From positions 744,001-808,000 of the forward strand of contig NZ_MUNT01000006.1 of NCBI RefSeq assembly GCF_002001175.1: DNA of 64,000 nt. The letters run 5' to 3'. Numbering within the stretch: position 1 is the first letter of the stretch; each line of letters starts with the position of its first letter. Positions 16,723 through 26,462 of the stretch are shown here, piece by piece. Below the pieces are notes generated by a model that saw only the letters and a list, made by a program, of their open reading frames with translations, made no database searches and had not been told where the DNA came from. This DNA comes from Rhodanobacter sp. C03. Lineage in GTDB: Bacteria > Pseudomonadota > Gammaproteobacteria > Xanthomonadales > Rhodanobacteraceae. The position numbers and the translations under genes were made by a program.

Positions 16723-17136
16723 ATGCGTCGACTCAATCCGCTGATCCTGCTCGCTGCCCTGGTTGTTGCCGTGGTGCTGTGGCGACAACAGACGCCCGCG
16801 CCAGCCGGCCCGGCGAACCCCGCTACGGCGACCGCGGGCAGCGACGGCACGACCGCGGCACTGCCGGCATTCCTGCCACCTGAAGCGCACACCACGCTGG
16901 ACCTGATCGCCCGCGGCGGCCCGTTCCCGCACAGCCAGGACGGCGTGGTGTTCGGCAACTACGAGCATCTGCTGCCAGAGCAATCGCGCGGCTACTATCA
17001 CGAATACACGGTGGAGACACCCGGCGCGAGTACGCGCGGCACACGGCGCATCATCACCGGCGGCACGCCACCCGACGTCTACTACTACACCGACGACCAC
17101 TACCACAGTTTCCACAGCTTCAAGGTAAACCAGTGA
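16723..17136 (+). CDS. RNase Sa/barnase-family guanyl-specific ribonuclease, exported or membrane-anchored
   Basis: A 137-residue microbial ribonuclease of the N1/T1/Sa fold. An N-terminal hydrophobic segment (about 7-20) works as signal or anchor, followed by an Ala/Pro/Thr linker and the nuclease domain (about 48-137). The catalytic residues of RNase Sa are all present by alignment from memory: Glu94 in YYHEYTVETPG, Arg109 in GTRRII, His126 in DDHYHSF. It cuts RNA after guanine. The stop overlaps the start of the inhibitor gene (GTGA), the classic toxin/immunity arrangement. Start at 16723 gives the charged MRRLN signal start. Confidence 0.9.
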   Translation: MRRLNPLILLAALVVAVVLWRQQTPAPAGPANPATATAGSDGTTAALPAFLPPEAHTTLDLIARGGPFPHSQDGVVFGNYEHLLPEQSRGYYHEYTVETPGASTRGTRRIITGGTPPDVYYYTDDHYHSFHSFKVNQ

Positions 17137-17576
17137 AGGCACATGGCCTCGATCCGGACCTGACCCGCCCGACACAGAGCGGCGTGTATTTCGTCGGCGC
17201 CCACAACCTCGATCGCCTGGCCAAAACCGCCCGGCAGCACGAACTGCATGTCTGTCGTACCGACCTGACCGGCTGTCACGACAAGGACGATTTGCTGCAG
17301 CGTCTTGTGATATCGCTGCCGTTGCCCGCTTCGTTCGGCCACAACTGGGACGCGCTGGCGGACTGTCTGCGCGATCTGCGCTGGATTCCGGCCTGGGGTT
17401 ATGTGCTGCTGTTCGAGCATGCCGACGAACTGCGCCAGGCTGCCGAGACCGACTACAACATTCTGCTCGGCATCCTCGACGACGCGGCGACGTTCGGTGC
17501 CGAGCATGAGATCCCGTGGTTCGCCTTCCTCACGCTGCCCGATGACGCGTTCGACAGCAGCCACACTAACGGCTGA
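17133..17576 (+). CDS. Barstar-family ribonuclease inhibitor
   Basis: A 147-residue barstar-like immunity protein. The core resembles barstar: LHVCRTDLTGCHDKDDLLQRL, then LPLPASFGHNWDALADCLRD, and an acidic, Trp-containing helix that would fill the RNase active site. It is cytoplasmic and would neutralise the ribonuclease encoded immediately upstream before export or on re-entry. Its GTG start overlaps the stop of the ribonuclease gene, enforcing co-translation. It is longer than Bacillus barstar (about 90 residues), with about 30 extra N-terminal residues. Confidence 0.9.
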   Translation: MKAHGLDPDLTRPTQSGVYFVGAHNLDRLAKTARQHELHVCRTDLTGCHDKDDLLQRLVISLPLPASFGHNWDALADCLRDLRWIPAWGYVLLFEHADELRQAAETDYNILLGILDDAATFGAEHEIPWFAFLTLPDDAFDSSHTNG

Positions 17577-17615
17577 AGCTGTCATCCTGTGCAACCCAAG
17601 AACTCCCGGAACACC

Positions 17616-17846
17616 ATGCAAACGATCGAATTCGAACTGGAAGGCACCTACGTCGAGCTCAACATGCTGTTGAAGCTGACCGGCCTGTGCGACAGCGGTG
17701 GCGCCGGCAAGGCGATCGTTGCCACCGGCGCCGTCTCGGTGGACAAGCAGATCGAGCTGCGCAAGACCTGCAAGATCCACGCAGGCCAGGTGGTCACCAT
17801 CGACGACGTCGAGATCCACGTGCTGGCCGATTCGGGCGACGAATAA
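17616..17846 (+). CDS. S4-domain RNA-binding protein, YbcJ type
   Basis: A 76-residue protein made almost wholly of an S4 RNA-binding domain: YVELNMLLKLTGLCDSGG, then GAVSVDKQIELRK and CKIHAGQVVTIDD. The YbcJ/YaaA group binds RNA and is thought to act on ribosomes or structured RNAs; no precise role is proven. A GTG at 17589 would add nine residues, but the ATG at 17616 starts at the normal family N-terminus. It ends 18 bp from the end of the convergent acetyltransferase gene. Confidence 0.85.
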   Translation: MQTIEFELEGTYVELNMLLKLTGLCDSGGAGKAIVATGAVSVDKQIELRKTCKIHAGQVVTIDDVEIHVLADSGDE

Positions 17847-17864
17847 GCCCAGCAGCAACAAAAA

Positions 17865-18680
17865 TCACGCTGGCAGCTCGTCCAGTCGCCGGTCGAGCTC
17901 AGCGTAGTCCGGCACGCGCAACAGGAACTCGCGTTCCATGACATCGCGTATCTCCGCGCTATCGCGCAACGTATGCCGCTCGGGCTCGTGTCCCAGGCGG
18001 CGCACCGTGAACTCGCGGTTGAGCAGGCTCAGGCGCCGATCGGCTGCAGTGCGCGCCATGATCAGGTTGCTGACAAATCGCGACGCTGGATGCGTGGACA
18101 CATAGTGGTTGGCCACCACGTAGTCGACCGGCTGGCTGGGCTTGAGGTCGAAACGGTACAGCGACAACCACTGCCCGCGCACCAGCGACTGCATCCGCCA
18201 GTCGCCATCCCGCAGGATCAACCGGAACGGTTCGTGACCGGTGGCTTGTTCGATGTCGGCCTGCAGTCGCAGTGCGCCGGCAAGCACTTGCCCACCGAAA
18301 CCGACATCGACGAGCCAGCTCTCGCCCGCCAGCTCGACGCGCAACAGCATGTGGGTCTGGCCGGTGACCGCATCTTCCGGCTGGTTCCACAGCACCCGTG
18401 CGATCAACCCCGACACCTCGAAGCCGATCGTCCGCAACACGGCCGCGAACAGCAGGTTCTGCTCGAAGCAGTAACCGCCGCGGCCGTCCTGCACCAGTTT
18501 GCGCTGCAGTGCGGCCAGTTCCAGATCGACCGGCAGGCCGAGCAAGGGATTGAGATTCTCGAATGGAATCGCCGCCACATGGGCCATAGCCAGCGCATGC
18601 AGGGTCGACAGCTGCGGTGCGACGGCGTCTGCATGGCCAATGCGCCGGAGGTAGGCCGCCAAGTCGATGGATTCACTCAT
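17865..18680 (-). CDS. Arylamine N-acetyltransferase
   Basis: A 271-residue cytoplasmic enzyme that transfers acetyl from acetyl-CoA to arylamines and hydrazines. The catalytic triad is visible: Cys71 in RGGYCFEQN, His110 in THMLL and Asp125 in LVDVGFGG. These are close to the positions known from Salmonella NAT. FENLN near residue 40 is also conserved. The start at 18680 (MSESIDL) is preferred over 18701. No metabolic partner lies nearby; a detoxification role is inferred from family. Confidence 0.92.
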   Translation of the reverse strand: MSESIDLAAYLRRIGHADAVAPQLSTLHALAMAHVAAIPFENLNPLLGLPVDLELAALQRKLVQDGRGGYCFEQNLLFAAVLRTIGFEVSGLIARVLWNQPEDAVTGQTHMLLRVELAGESWLVDVGFGGQVLAGALRLQADIEQATGHEPFRLILRDGDWRMQSLVRGQWLSLYRFDLKPSQPVDYVVANHYVSTHPASRFVSNLIMARTAADRRLSLLNREFTVRRLGHEPERHTLRDSAEIRDVMEREFLLRVPDYAELDRRLDELPA

Positions 18681-18909
18681 GCTCGATATCCACAGGTTCA
18701 ATATTCAAGGGAACCGGGACCACGATAGTACCCGCCCGCTGATGGCCGTCATCCAGGTAACCGGGGCCGTGTGACCGGCGAAGAAACAGTATCCGACGCA
18801 TGCAACGGCATTCAGCCGTAGCCGTCGTTGCATCTGTCCTTGGCGCTCCAACGTAACTTCAGGCGTCGAGTGTCGGCCCGATACAAAACCACTGTCCGCG
18901 AGGCACACC

Positions 18910-19620
18910 ATGATTCGTCGAACTGCCTTTCACGTTATCCCGCTGGTCGCCGCCTTGATGGTGGCCGGACTGAGCGCCTGCCAACCCGCTGCGGCCAACG
19001 ATGCGCAGGCGTTGCCCGCACCCACGGTGGATGCGCCAAAAACCACCGCCGCCGGTGAGCAGACCGCGGTATTGGCCGGCGGCTGCTTCTGGGGCATCGA
19101 GGCCGTGTTCGAACATGTCAAGGGCGTGCACAAGGTAGTAGCTGGTTTCTCCGGTGGCGCCGCCGACACCGCGCACTACGACGAAGTCAGCGACGGCAAT
19201 ACCGGCCATGCGGAGTCGGTCAGGGTCCAGTTCGACCCCGCCAAGGTCAGCTACGGCCAGTTGCTGCAGGTGTTCTTCTCGGTCGCGCTCGATCCCACCG
19301 AACTCAACCGGCAAGGCCCGGACAGCGGCACGCAATACCGTTCGGTGGTCTTCTACGGCAACGACGAACAGAAGAAGATCGCCACCGGCTACATCGCCCA
19401 GCTGACCGCAGCGAAGTCCTTCCCGGCACCGATCGTGACCCAGGTCGTGCCGCTCAAGGCGTTCTACCCGGCCGAGTCCTATCACCAGCATTACTTCAGT
19501 GAGCATCCGGACAATCCGTACATCGTCATCAACGATGCACCGAAAGTCGCGAATCTGCAGAAACTGTTTCCGACGCTGTACCAGCCGGAGCAGCAAGTGG
19601 TGGATGTCCAGTTGCACTGA
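18910..19620 (+). CDS. msrA: Peptide methionine sulfoxide reductase MsrA, predicted lipoprotein
   Basis: A 236-residue MsrA, which reduces methionine-S-sulfoxide in proteins. The catalytic motif is GGCFWG (Cys59), followed by YHQHYF near the C-terminus. The N-terminus is a lipoprotein signal with lipobox LSAC (Cys24), so the enzyme should sit in the periplasm attached to a membrane. Apart from Cys24 and Cys59 there is no other cysteine, so there is no resolving cysteine and recycling would need an external thiol. No msrB gene is in the window. Confidence 0.92.
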   Translation: MIRRTAFHVIPLVAALMVAGLSACQPAAANDAQALPAPTVDAPKTTAAGEQTAVLAGGCFWGIEAVFEHVKGVHKVVAGFSGGAADTAHYDEVSDGNTGHAESVRVQFDPAKVSYGQLLQVFFSVALDPTELNRQGPDSGTQYRSVVFYGNDEQKKIATGYIAQLTAAKSFPAPIVTQVVPLKAFYPAESYHQHYFSEHPDNPYIVINDAPKVANLQKLFPTLYQPEQQVVDVQLH

Positions 19621-19710
19621 GCTGGGTCAAGTTTGACTTGCATGAGGCGGCACGAACCCCATGTCTGGACTTCCGCGCCCCTCACGCGCCTGCCCTGACC
19701 TGCTCCCCAC

Positions 19711-21558
19711 GTGCCGCCTCACGCTCATTCATCGCCGGCTGAATCCACCGAACTCACCCGCAGCTTCCTGGGCGTGTTCCGCTACAGCGGGCGGGCGTTG
19801 GAGCTGGTGTGGAGTACCAGCCGCCCGTTGACCGTCGCACTGGCGCTGCTGACGCTGATTGCCGGTCTGCTGCCCGCTGGCGTGGCGTATGTCGGCGCGC
19901 ATATCGTCGATGCAGTGGTGACGGCCAGCCGCCTGTGGGCGAGCAACGGCCGTGCGCCACTGGTCTCGGTGTTCCAGTGGGTAGCGCTGGAAGGCGTCCT
20001 GGTGGCGGCTCTCGCCGGCGCGCAACGCGGCCTGTCGATGTGCCAGTCGCTGCTGCGCGCGCAGCTGGGGCAACGCGTCAACGTGATGATCCTGGAGAAG
20101 GCGCTAACGCTGGAACTGGCGCATTTCGAGGATTCCGAGTTCTACGACAAGCTCACCCGCGCGCGGCGCGAAGCGTCGACCCGGCCGCTGTCGCTGGTCA
20201 CCCGCACGTTCGGGCTGGGCCAAAACGCGATCTCGCTGATCAGCTACGGCACCTTGCTGTTCCACTTTTCTCCATGGGCGGTGGCGGTATTGCTGCTGGC
20301 CGGGCTGCCCTCGTTCCTGTCCGAAACCAAGTTTTCCGGCGATGCGTTCCGGCTGTTCCGCTGGCGTTCGCCGGAAACGCGCATGCAGCTGTATCTGGAA
20401 ACCGTGCTGGCACGCGAAGACCACGCCAAGGAGGTCAAGCTGTACGAGCTTGGCCCGCTGCTGCTGGATCGCTACCGCGAGATTTTCGACAAGCTCTACG
20501 GCGAGGACCGCGACCTGACCGTCCGCCGCGAAAGCTGGGGCTTCGGCCTCGGCCTGCTCGGCACGATCACGCTGTACGGCGCCTATGCATGGATCGCCAT
20601 GACCACGGTGATCGGCCGCATCACGCTCGGCCAGATGACCATGTATCTGTCGCTGTTCCGGCAAGGCCAGTCGGCGGTATCGGCGATGCTGTCGGCGATC
20701 GGTGGCATGTACGAGGACAACCTCTACCTGTCGACCCTGTACGAGTATCTGGAAACCCCGGTGCCACCGTCGCAAGGCACGGCCCAGCGCGGCGCAAAGC
20801 CGGACGACGGCATCCGTTTCGAGCAGGTCAGCTTCACTTATCCCGGCGCCAGCGAACCGGCACTCCACGACATCAACCTGCATATCCGCCCCGGCGAATC
20901 GCTGGCCCTGGTCGGCCAGAACGGCTCGGGCAAAACCACCCTGATCAAGCTGCTGACGCGGCTGTATTCGCCCGACAGCGGCTGCATCCTGCTCGACGGC
21001 ACCGACCTGCGCGACTGGGACGAAAGCACCCTGCTGCAGCGTATCGGCGTGATCTTCCAGGATTTCGCGCGTTACCAGATGCGTGTCGGCGAGAACGTCG
21101 GCGCCGGCGATGTCAGCCATTTCGAGGACGAGGCGCGCTGGCGCGAGGCCAGCGACAAGGGCATGGCCAGCGAATTCATCGACAGCCTGCCCTCCGGCTT
21201 CAACACCCAGCTCGGCAAGTGGTTCCGCGAGGGACGCGAGCTGTCGGGAGGCCAATGGCAAAAGATCGCCCTCGCCCGCGCCTTCATGCGCTCGCGCGCG
21301 GACATCCTGGTGCTGGACGAACCCACCGCCGCGATGGATGCCCAGGCAGAGGCGAATATCTTCGAACATTTCCGCGAGCTGGCCGGCAATCGCATCGCGA
21401 TCCTGATCTCGCACCGCTTCTCCACCGTGCGCGTGGCCGACCAGATCATCGTGATCCAGGACGGCCGCATCATCGAGCACGGCAGCCACGAACAGCTGAT
21501 GGCGCAGGACGGCCACTATGCGCACCTGTTCTCGCTGCAGGCGCAGGGGTATCGCTGA
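19711..21558 (+). CDS. ABC transporter, fused permease and ATPase
   Basis: A 615-residue half transporter. The membrane part (about 30-330) begins after FRYSGRALELVWSTSRPL. The ATPase domain carries Walker A VGQNGSGKTT, signature ELSGGQWQK, Walker B ILVLDEPTAAMD and H-loop LISHRFSTVR. Walker B ends in DEPT rather than DEAT, as in several lipid or peptide exporters. Substrate unknown. It starts with GTG at 19711; no other start is available before the first helix. A 74-bp gap separates it from parE. Confidence 0.9.
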   Translation: MPPHAHSSPAESTELTRSFLGVFRYSGRALELVWSTSRPLTVALALLTLIAGLLPAGVAYVGAHIVDAVVTASRLWASNGRAPLVSVFQWVALEGVLVAALAGAQRGLSMCQSLLRAQLGQRVNVMILEKALTLELAHFEDSEFYDKLTRARREASTRPLSLVTRTFGLGQNAISLISYGTLLFHFSPWAVAVLLLAGLPSFLSETKFSGDAFRLFRWRSPETRMQLYLETVLAREDHAKEVKLYELGPLLLDRYREIFDKLYGEDRDLTVRRESWGFGLGLLGTITLYGAYAWIAMTTVIGRITLGQMTMYLSLFRQGQSAVSAMLSAIGGMYEDNLYLSTLYEYLETPVPPSQGTAQRGAKPDDGIRFEQVSFTYPGASEPALHDINLHIRPGESLALVGQNGSGKTTLIKLLTRLYSPDSGCILLDGTDLRDWDESTLLQRIGVIFQDFARYQMRVGENVGAGDVSHFEDEARWREASDKGMASEFIDSLPSGFNTQLGKWFREGRELSGGQWQKIALARAFMRSRADILVLDEPTAAMDAQAEANIFEHFRELAGNRIAILISHRFSTVRVADQIIVIQDGRIIEHGSHEQLMAQDGHYAHLFSLQAQGYR

Positions 21559-21632
21559 TCCGGCCTTGTCAGCTTGACCCTGCCCGCCCGCGCCCTCCAT
21601 GCTTCGCCGTCTTGACCCACCCGTAGACACGC

Positions 21633-23522
<1,890 letters not shown>

Positions 23523-23564
23523 ATCGCAGCAGCAGTTGCGACCGGTAGCATCCCACCCCTCATA

Positions 23565-23643
23565 TCGTCATCCCGGCGAAGGCCGGGATCGCTTCTACGC
23601 AGCCGTATCGGAAAAGCGTTCCCGGCCTTCGCCGGGATGACGA
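23565..23643. repeat. REP-like perfect inverted repeat
   Basis: Two 24-bp arms (23565-23588 and 23620-23643) are exact reverse complements, 31 bp apart. Each arm is itself a hairpin with CCCGGC / GCCGGG stem around GAAG or CTTC. Such CATCCCGGCGAAGGCCGGGAT units are a widespread dispersed repeat type in proteobacteria. It lies between parE and the first fasciclin gene and may end parE transcription. Confidence 0.85.
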
Positions 23644-23750
23644 CTTGGGCAAGATGCCTGTCGCCACCTGCGTGCATCCGAATCTGTGCTTACGCCGTAT
23701 CTCCACATGCTTCCAATCCGGTAAGCGGAAAAGACCTGGAGATACAGATA

Positions 23751-24350
23751 ATGAAGATGAACCATTCCATGCGAACCCTCGCCATCGGCCTTTGCATCGC
23801 CTTGTCCACCGCTGCCGTAGTGCCGATGGCCTTTGCCCAGTCGGACGCCATGGGCTCGATGGGCATGCACAAGGACCCGATGGTCGGCGGCGCCGCGATG
23901 TATCCGTCGAAGAACATCATCCAGAACGCGGTCAACTCGAAGGATCACACCACCCTGGTCGCTGCGGTAAAGGCTGCTGGCCTGGTCGATACTCTTTCCG
24001 GTACCGGTCCGTTCACCGTGTTCGCGCCGACAAACGAGGCGTTCGCTGCCCTGCCGGCCGGCACCGTCGACACCCTGCTGAAGCCCGAGAACAAGGCCAC
24101 ACTGACCAAGATCCTTACCTACCATGTGGTGGCCGGCAAGATGACTTCGCATGACCTCGAAAAAGCAGTCATGGCGGGCGGCGGCAAGGCTGTGCTGAAG
24201 ACTGTCGAAGGCGATTCGATCACGGTCGCGAAAAGCGGGGGCGCCTGGACAGTCACCGACGACAAGGGCAACGTGGCCAACATCACCATTGCGGACGTGA
24301 TCCAGTCGAACGGCGTGATCTTCGTGATCGACAAGGTGCTGATGCCGTAA
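23751..24350 (+). CDS. Exported fasciclin (FAS1) domain protein, copy 1
   Basis: A 199-residue secreted protein with signal peptide (about 1-30, ending MAFAQ) and one FAS1 domain (about 60-199). Hallmarks are the first FAS1 box GPFTVFAPTNEAFAAL, the second box region LTKILTYHVVAGK and the C-terminal SNGVIFVIDKVLMP. FAS1 domains mediate adhesion or extracellular matrix binding; the exact role here is unknown. The ATG at 23751 follows GGAG. It is a close paralogue of the next gene, sharing leader, signal-peptide start and terminator type. Confidence 0.92.
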   Translation: MKMNHSMRTLAIGLCIALSTAAVVPMAFAQSDAMGSMGMHKDPMVGGAAMYPSKNIIQNAVNSKDHTTLVAAVKAAGLVDTLSGTGPFTVFAPTNEAFAALPAGTVDTLLKPENKATLTKILTYHVVAGKMTSHDLEKAVMAGGGKAVLKTVEGDSITVAKSGGAWTVTDDKGNVANITIADVIQSNGVIFVIDKVLMP

Positions 24351-24380
24351 CTCGTCGAAACGCAACGCTTCACTCTGTCC

Positions 24381-24414
24381 GCCGCCTCGATTCCCTCGTC
24401 GGGGCGGCTTTTTT
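24381..24414 (+). terminator. Rho-independent terminator after fasciclin copy 1
   Basis: A GC-rich stem GCCGCC ... GGGGCGGC with loop containing TCCCTCGTC, followed by TTTTTT. A near-copy follows the second fasciclin gene. Confidence 0.88.
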
Positions 24415-24523
24415 ATGGCGACGGCAACACCATGGCGCTCAATGCACTCATATGGTCAACCACATAGCTGCTGTATCTTCATGTGCTACCGATCCGTGAA
24501 GCGAAGATAGTCTGGAGAGACCC

Positions 24524-25114
24524 ATGAAGATCAATCAGCGCATGCGAACCCTCGCCGTGGGTCTTGCACTGGCATCGGCCATGATGCCGATGGTGGTGAC
24601 CGGCAAGACCAGCACGCCCAAGGTCACCGCGCCCAGGGCCGTGCCGGACAGCGAACCTGCCATGTCGCCGTCGAAGAACATCGCGCAGAACGTCGACGGC
24701 GCGAAGGATCTCGCCACCCTGACTGCTGCGATGAAGGCTGCCGGCCTGCTGGATACTTTATCAGGCACCGGCCCGTTCACCGTATTCGCGCCGACCGACA
24801 AGGCCTTTGCCGCCCTGCCCGCCGGTAGCGTCGACAACCTGATGAAGCCAGAGAACAAGGCCGCGCTGATCAAGATCCTCACCTACCACGTCGTCGCTGG
24901 CCGGTTGACCAGGCACGACCTGGCCAATGCCGTCGAAGCCGGCGGCGGTACCGCCGCGCTGAAAACCGTCGAAGGTGACTCGATCACCATCAGCAGGGAC
25001 GCCCACCGCTGGGCGATCAGTGATGACAAGGGCAATGTCGCGCACGTCACCATCGGCAATGTGATGCAGTCCAACGGCGTGATCTTCGTGATCGATCAGG
25101 TACTGATGCCGTAA
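24524..25114 (+). CDS. Exported fasciclin (FAS1) domain protein, copy 2
   Basis: A 196-residue paralogue of the preceding gene, alike along the whole length. It starts MKINQRMRTLAVGL, has FAS1 boxes GPFTVFAPTDKAFAAL and ILTYHVVAGRLTRHDL, and ends SNGVIFVIDQVLMP. The region between signal peptide and domain differs most: copy 1 is Met/Gly-rich, copy 2 is Pro/Lys/Thr-rich. The 50 bases before the ATG are also similar to those of copy 1, so promoter and leader were duplicated with the gene. Confidence 0.92.
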   Translation: MKINQRMRTLAVGLALASAMMPMVVTGKTSTPKVTAPRAVPDSEPAMSPSKNIAQNVDGAKDLATLTAAMKAAGLLDTLSGTGPFTVFAPTDKAFAALPAGSVDNLMKPENKAALIKILTYHVVAGRLTRHDLANAVEAGGGTAALKTVEGDSITISRDAHRWAISDDKGNVAHVTIGNVMQSNGVIFVIDQVLMP

Positions 25115-25137
25115 GCGGTTTCAAAGCAACGCTTTCC

Positions 25138-25173
25138 AGCCGCCCCGACTCCCTCGGCGGGGCGGCTTTTTTT
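25138..25173 (+). terminator. Rho-independent terminator after fasciclin copy 2
   Basis: Stem GCCGCCCCG ... CGGGGCGGC with a TCCCTCGG-type loop and a run of seven T. Almost the same as the terminator of copy 1. Confidence 0.9.
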
Positions 25174-25222
25174 GCGGCGACATCAGCGCTAAGGTGCTTG
25201 CTGGTTTTTGTGGGAATTTCGC

Positions 25223-25744
25223 ATGGCCCTGCTACCTCCGCTCGACCTCCAGCGCTGGATCGACGAACACCGTCACCTGCTCAAGCCACCGGTCGGCAAC
25301 AAGTGCATCGTCGATGGCGACTTCATCATCATGATCGTCGGCGGCCCGAACGCACGCACCGATTACCACCACGATGAAGGCCCGGAATTCTTCTATCAGC
25401 TCGAGGGCGAGATGGTGCTGAAGGTGCAGGACGATGGCCACGCGCGCGACATCCCGATTCGCGCCGGCGAAATCTTCTACCTGCCACCGCGCGTGCCGCA
25501 TTCGCCGCAACGGATGCCTGCATCGATCGGACTGGTGATCGAGCGCCGTCGCACCCATGGTGAAAAGGATGGCCTGCTGTGGTTCTGCGAGCGCTGCAAC
25601 CACAAGCTGTTCGAGGAGTACTTCGTACTCGACAGCATCGAACAGGATTTCCCGCCGGTGTTCGATCGCTTCTACGGTTCGCGTGAAGCGCGTACCTGCG
25701 ATGCCTGCGGCCACCTGAATCCGGCGCCAGCGAAATACGACTAG
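25223..25744 (+). CDS. nbaC: 3-hydroxyanthranilate 3,4-dioxygenase
   Basis: A 173-residue cupin enzyme that opens 3-hydroxyanthranilate to the precursor of quinolinate (NAD synthesis or tryptophan catabolism). The Fe(II) ligands are expected in [12 protein letters not shown] and VPHSP; the bacterial-type C-terminal rubredoxin-like zinc/iron site is present as CERCN and CDACG. The ATG at 25223 lies after GGGAA. No other kynurenine-pathway gene is in the window. The stop codon overlaps that of the convergent Nudix gene. Confidence 0.93.
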   Translation: MALLPPLDLQRWIDEHRHLLKPPVGNKCIVDGDFIIMIVGGPNARTDYHHDEGPEFFYQLEGEMVLKVQDDGHARDIPIRAGEIFYLPPRVPHSPQRMPASIGLVIERRRTHGEKDGLLWFCERCNHKLFEEYFVLDSIEQDFPPVFDRFYGSREARTCDACGHLNPAPAKYD

Positions 25745-26337
25745 ACGCCGAGGGCATCCCGCGCCAACCACTTGCGTGCCATCCGTCGCAGCGAGGCATC
25801 GAAACTGCTGTCAGCTGCCACGTCAGCCACCGGCCGCCACGCCAGTGCCCGTGATTCCCCGTTGAGCACGAAACGATCGTCCGCGCCTGCGCGCAACACA
25901 TAGCGCACGTCGTAATGCCAGTGTTCCGCTTCATCTTCGCGCGCCGGAATGCGATGCCGATCGATATCGAAGATGCCGCCTTCGACGCGCAGATCGCTCA
26001 CGCCGGTTTCCTCTTGCCCCTCGCGCCATGCCACCCGCGCCAGATCGGTATCGCCGTCGGCGTGACCACCCGGCTGCAGCCACCGATCCAGTTTGCGGTG
26101 ATGCATCAGTAGCACCCGTGCACCATCCGCACTGACCAGCCACGCCGAGCCGGTGAAATGCCCCGGCGGATGTGCGCGTTCGAACACCGACGGATGGGAG
26201 TTGAGGAAATCGGTGAACACTGAGGCAGCATCGGCTTCTTCCGGATACCGGGACATATAGTCTCGAAAGCCGACCATTACTCGCGAAACATCTGGTTGCA
26301 TGACTTGTGGCATGGTGCTGTCGGAAATGTCCATCAT
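25741..26337 (-). CDS. Nudix hydrolase
   Basis: A 198-residue protein with a Nudix fold. The Nudix box reads [24 protein letters not shown] in outline: the REx2EExG core is intact (metal-binding Glu residues), but the first Glu of the signature is Thr. The GGHxDGD variant is common among uncharacterised members that hydrolyse nucleoside diphosphate derivatives. Met residues at 2, 9 and 13 are alternative starts. It shares a CTAG stop palindrome with the convergent dioxygenase gene. Confidence 0.87.
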   Translation of the reverse strand: MMDISDSTMPQVMQPDVSRVMVGFRDYMSRYPEEADAASVFTDFLNSHPSVFERAHPPGHFTGSAWLVSADGARVLLMHHRKLDRWLQPGGHADGDTDLARVAWREGQEETGVSDLRVEGGIFDIDRHRIPAREDEAEHWHYDVRYVLRAGADDRFVLNGESRALAWRPVADVAADSSFDASLRRMARKWLARDALGV

Positions 26338-26462
26338 AGCTGCGTCGCAGCTTGTTCCCCTTCCCCCGCTCCGTTATGGTTGCGTGTCACATCGGCTCGT
26401 CGCGTCATACTCGTCGCGGTCTCGGACGAGCGTGGTATTAGTTTTTACGGGGAGTCACCGCA

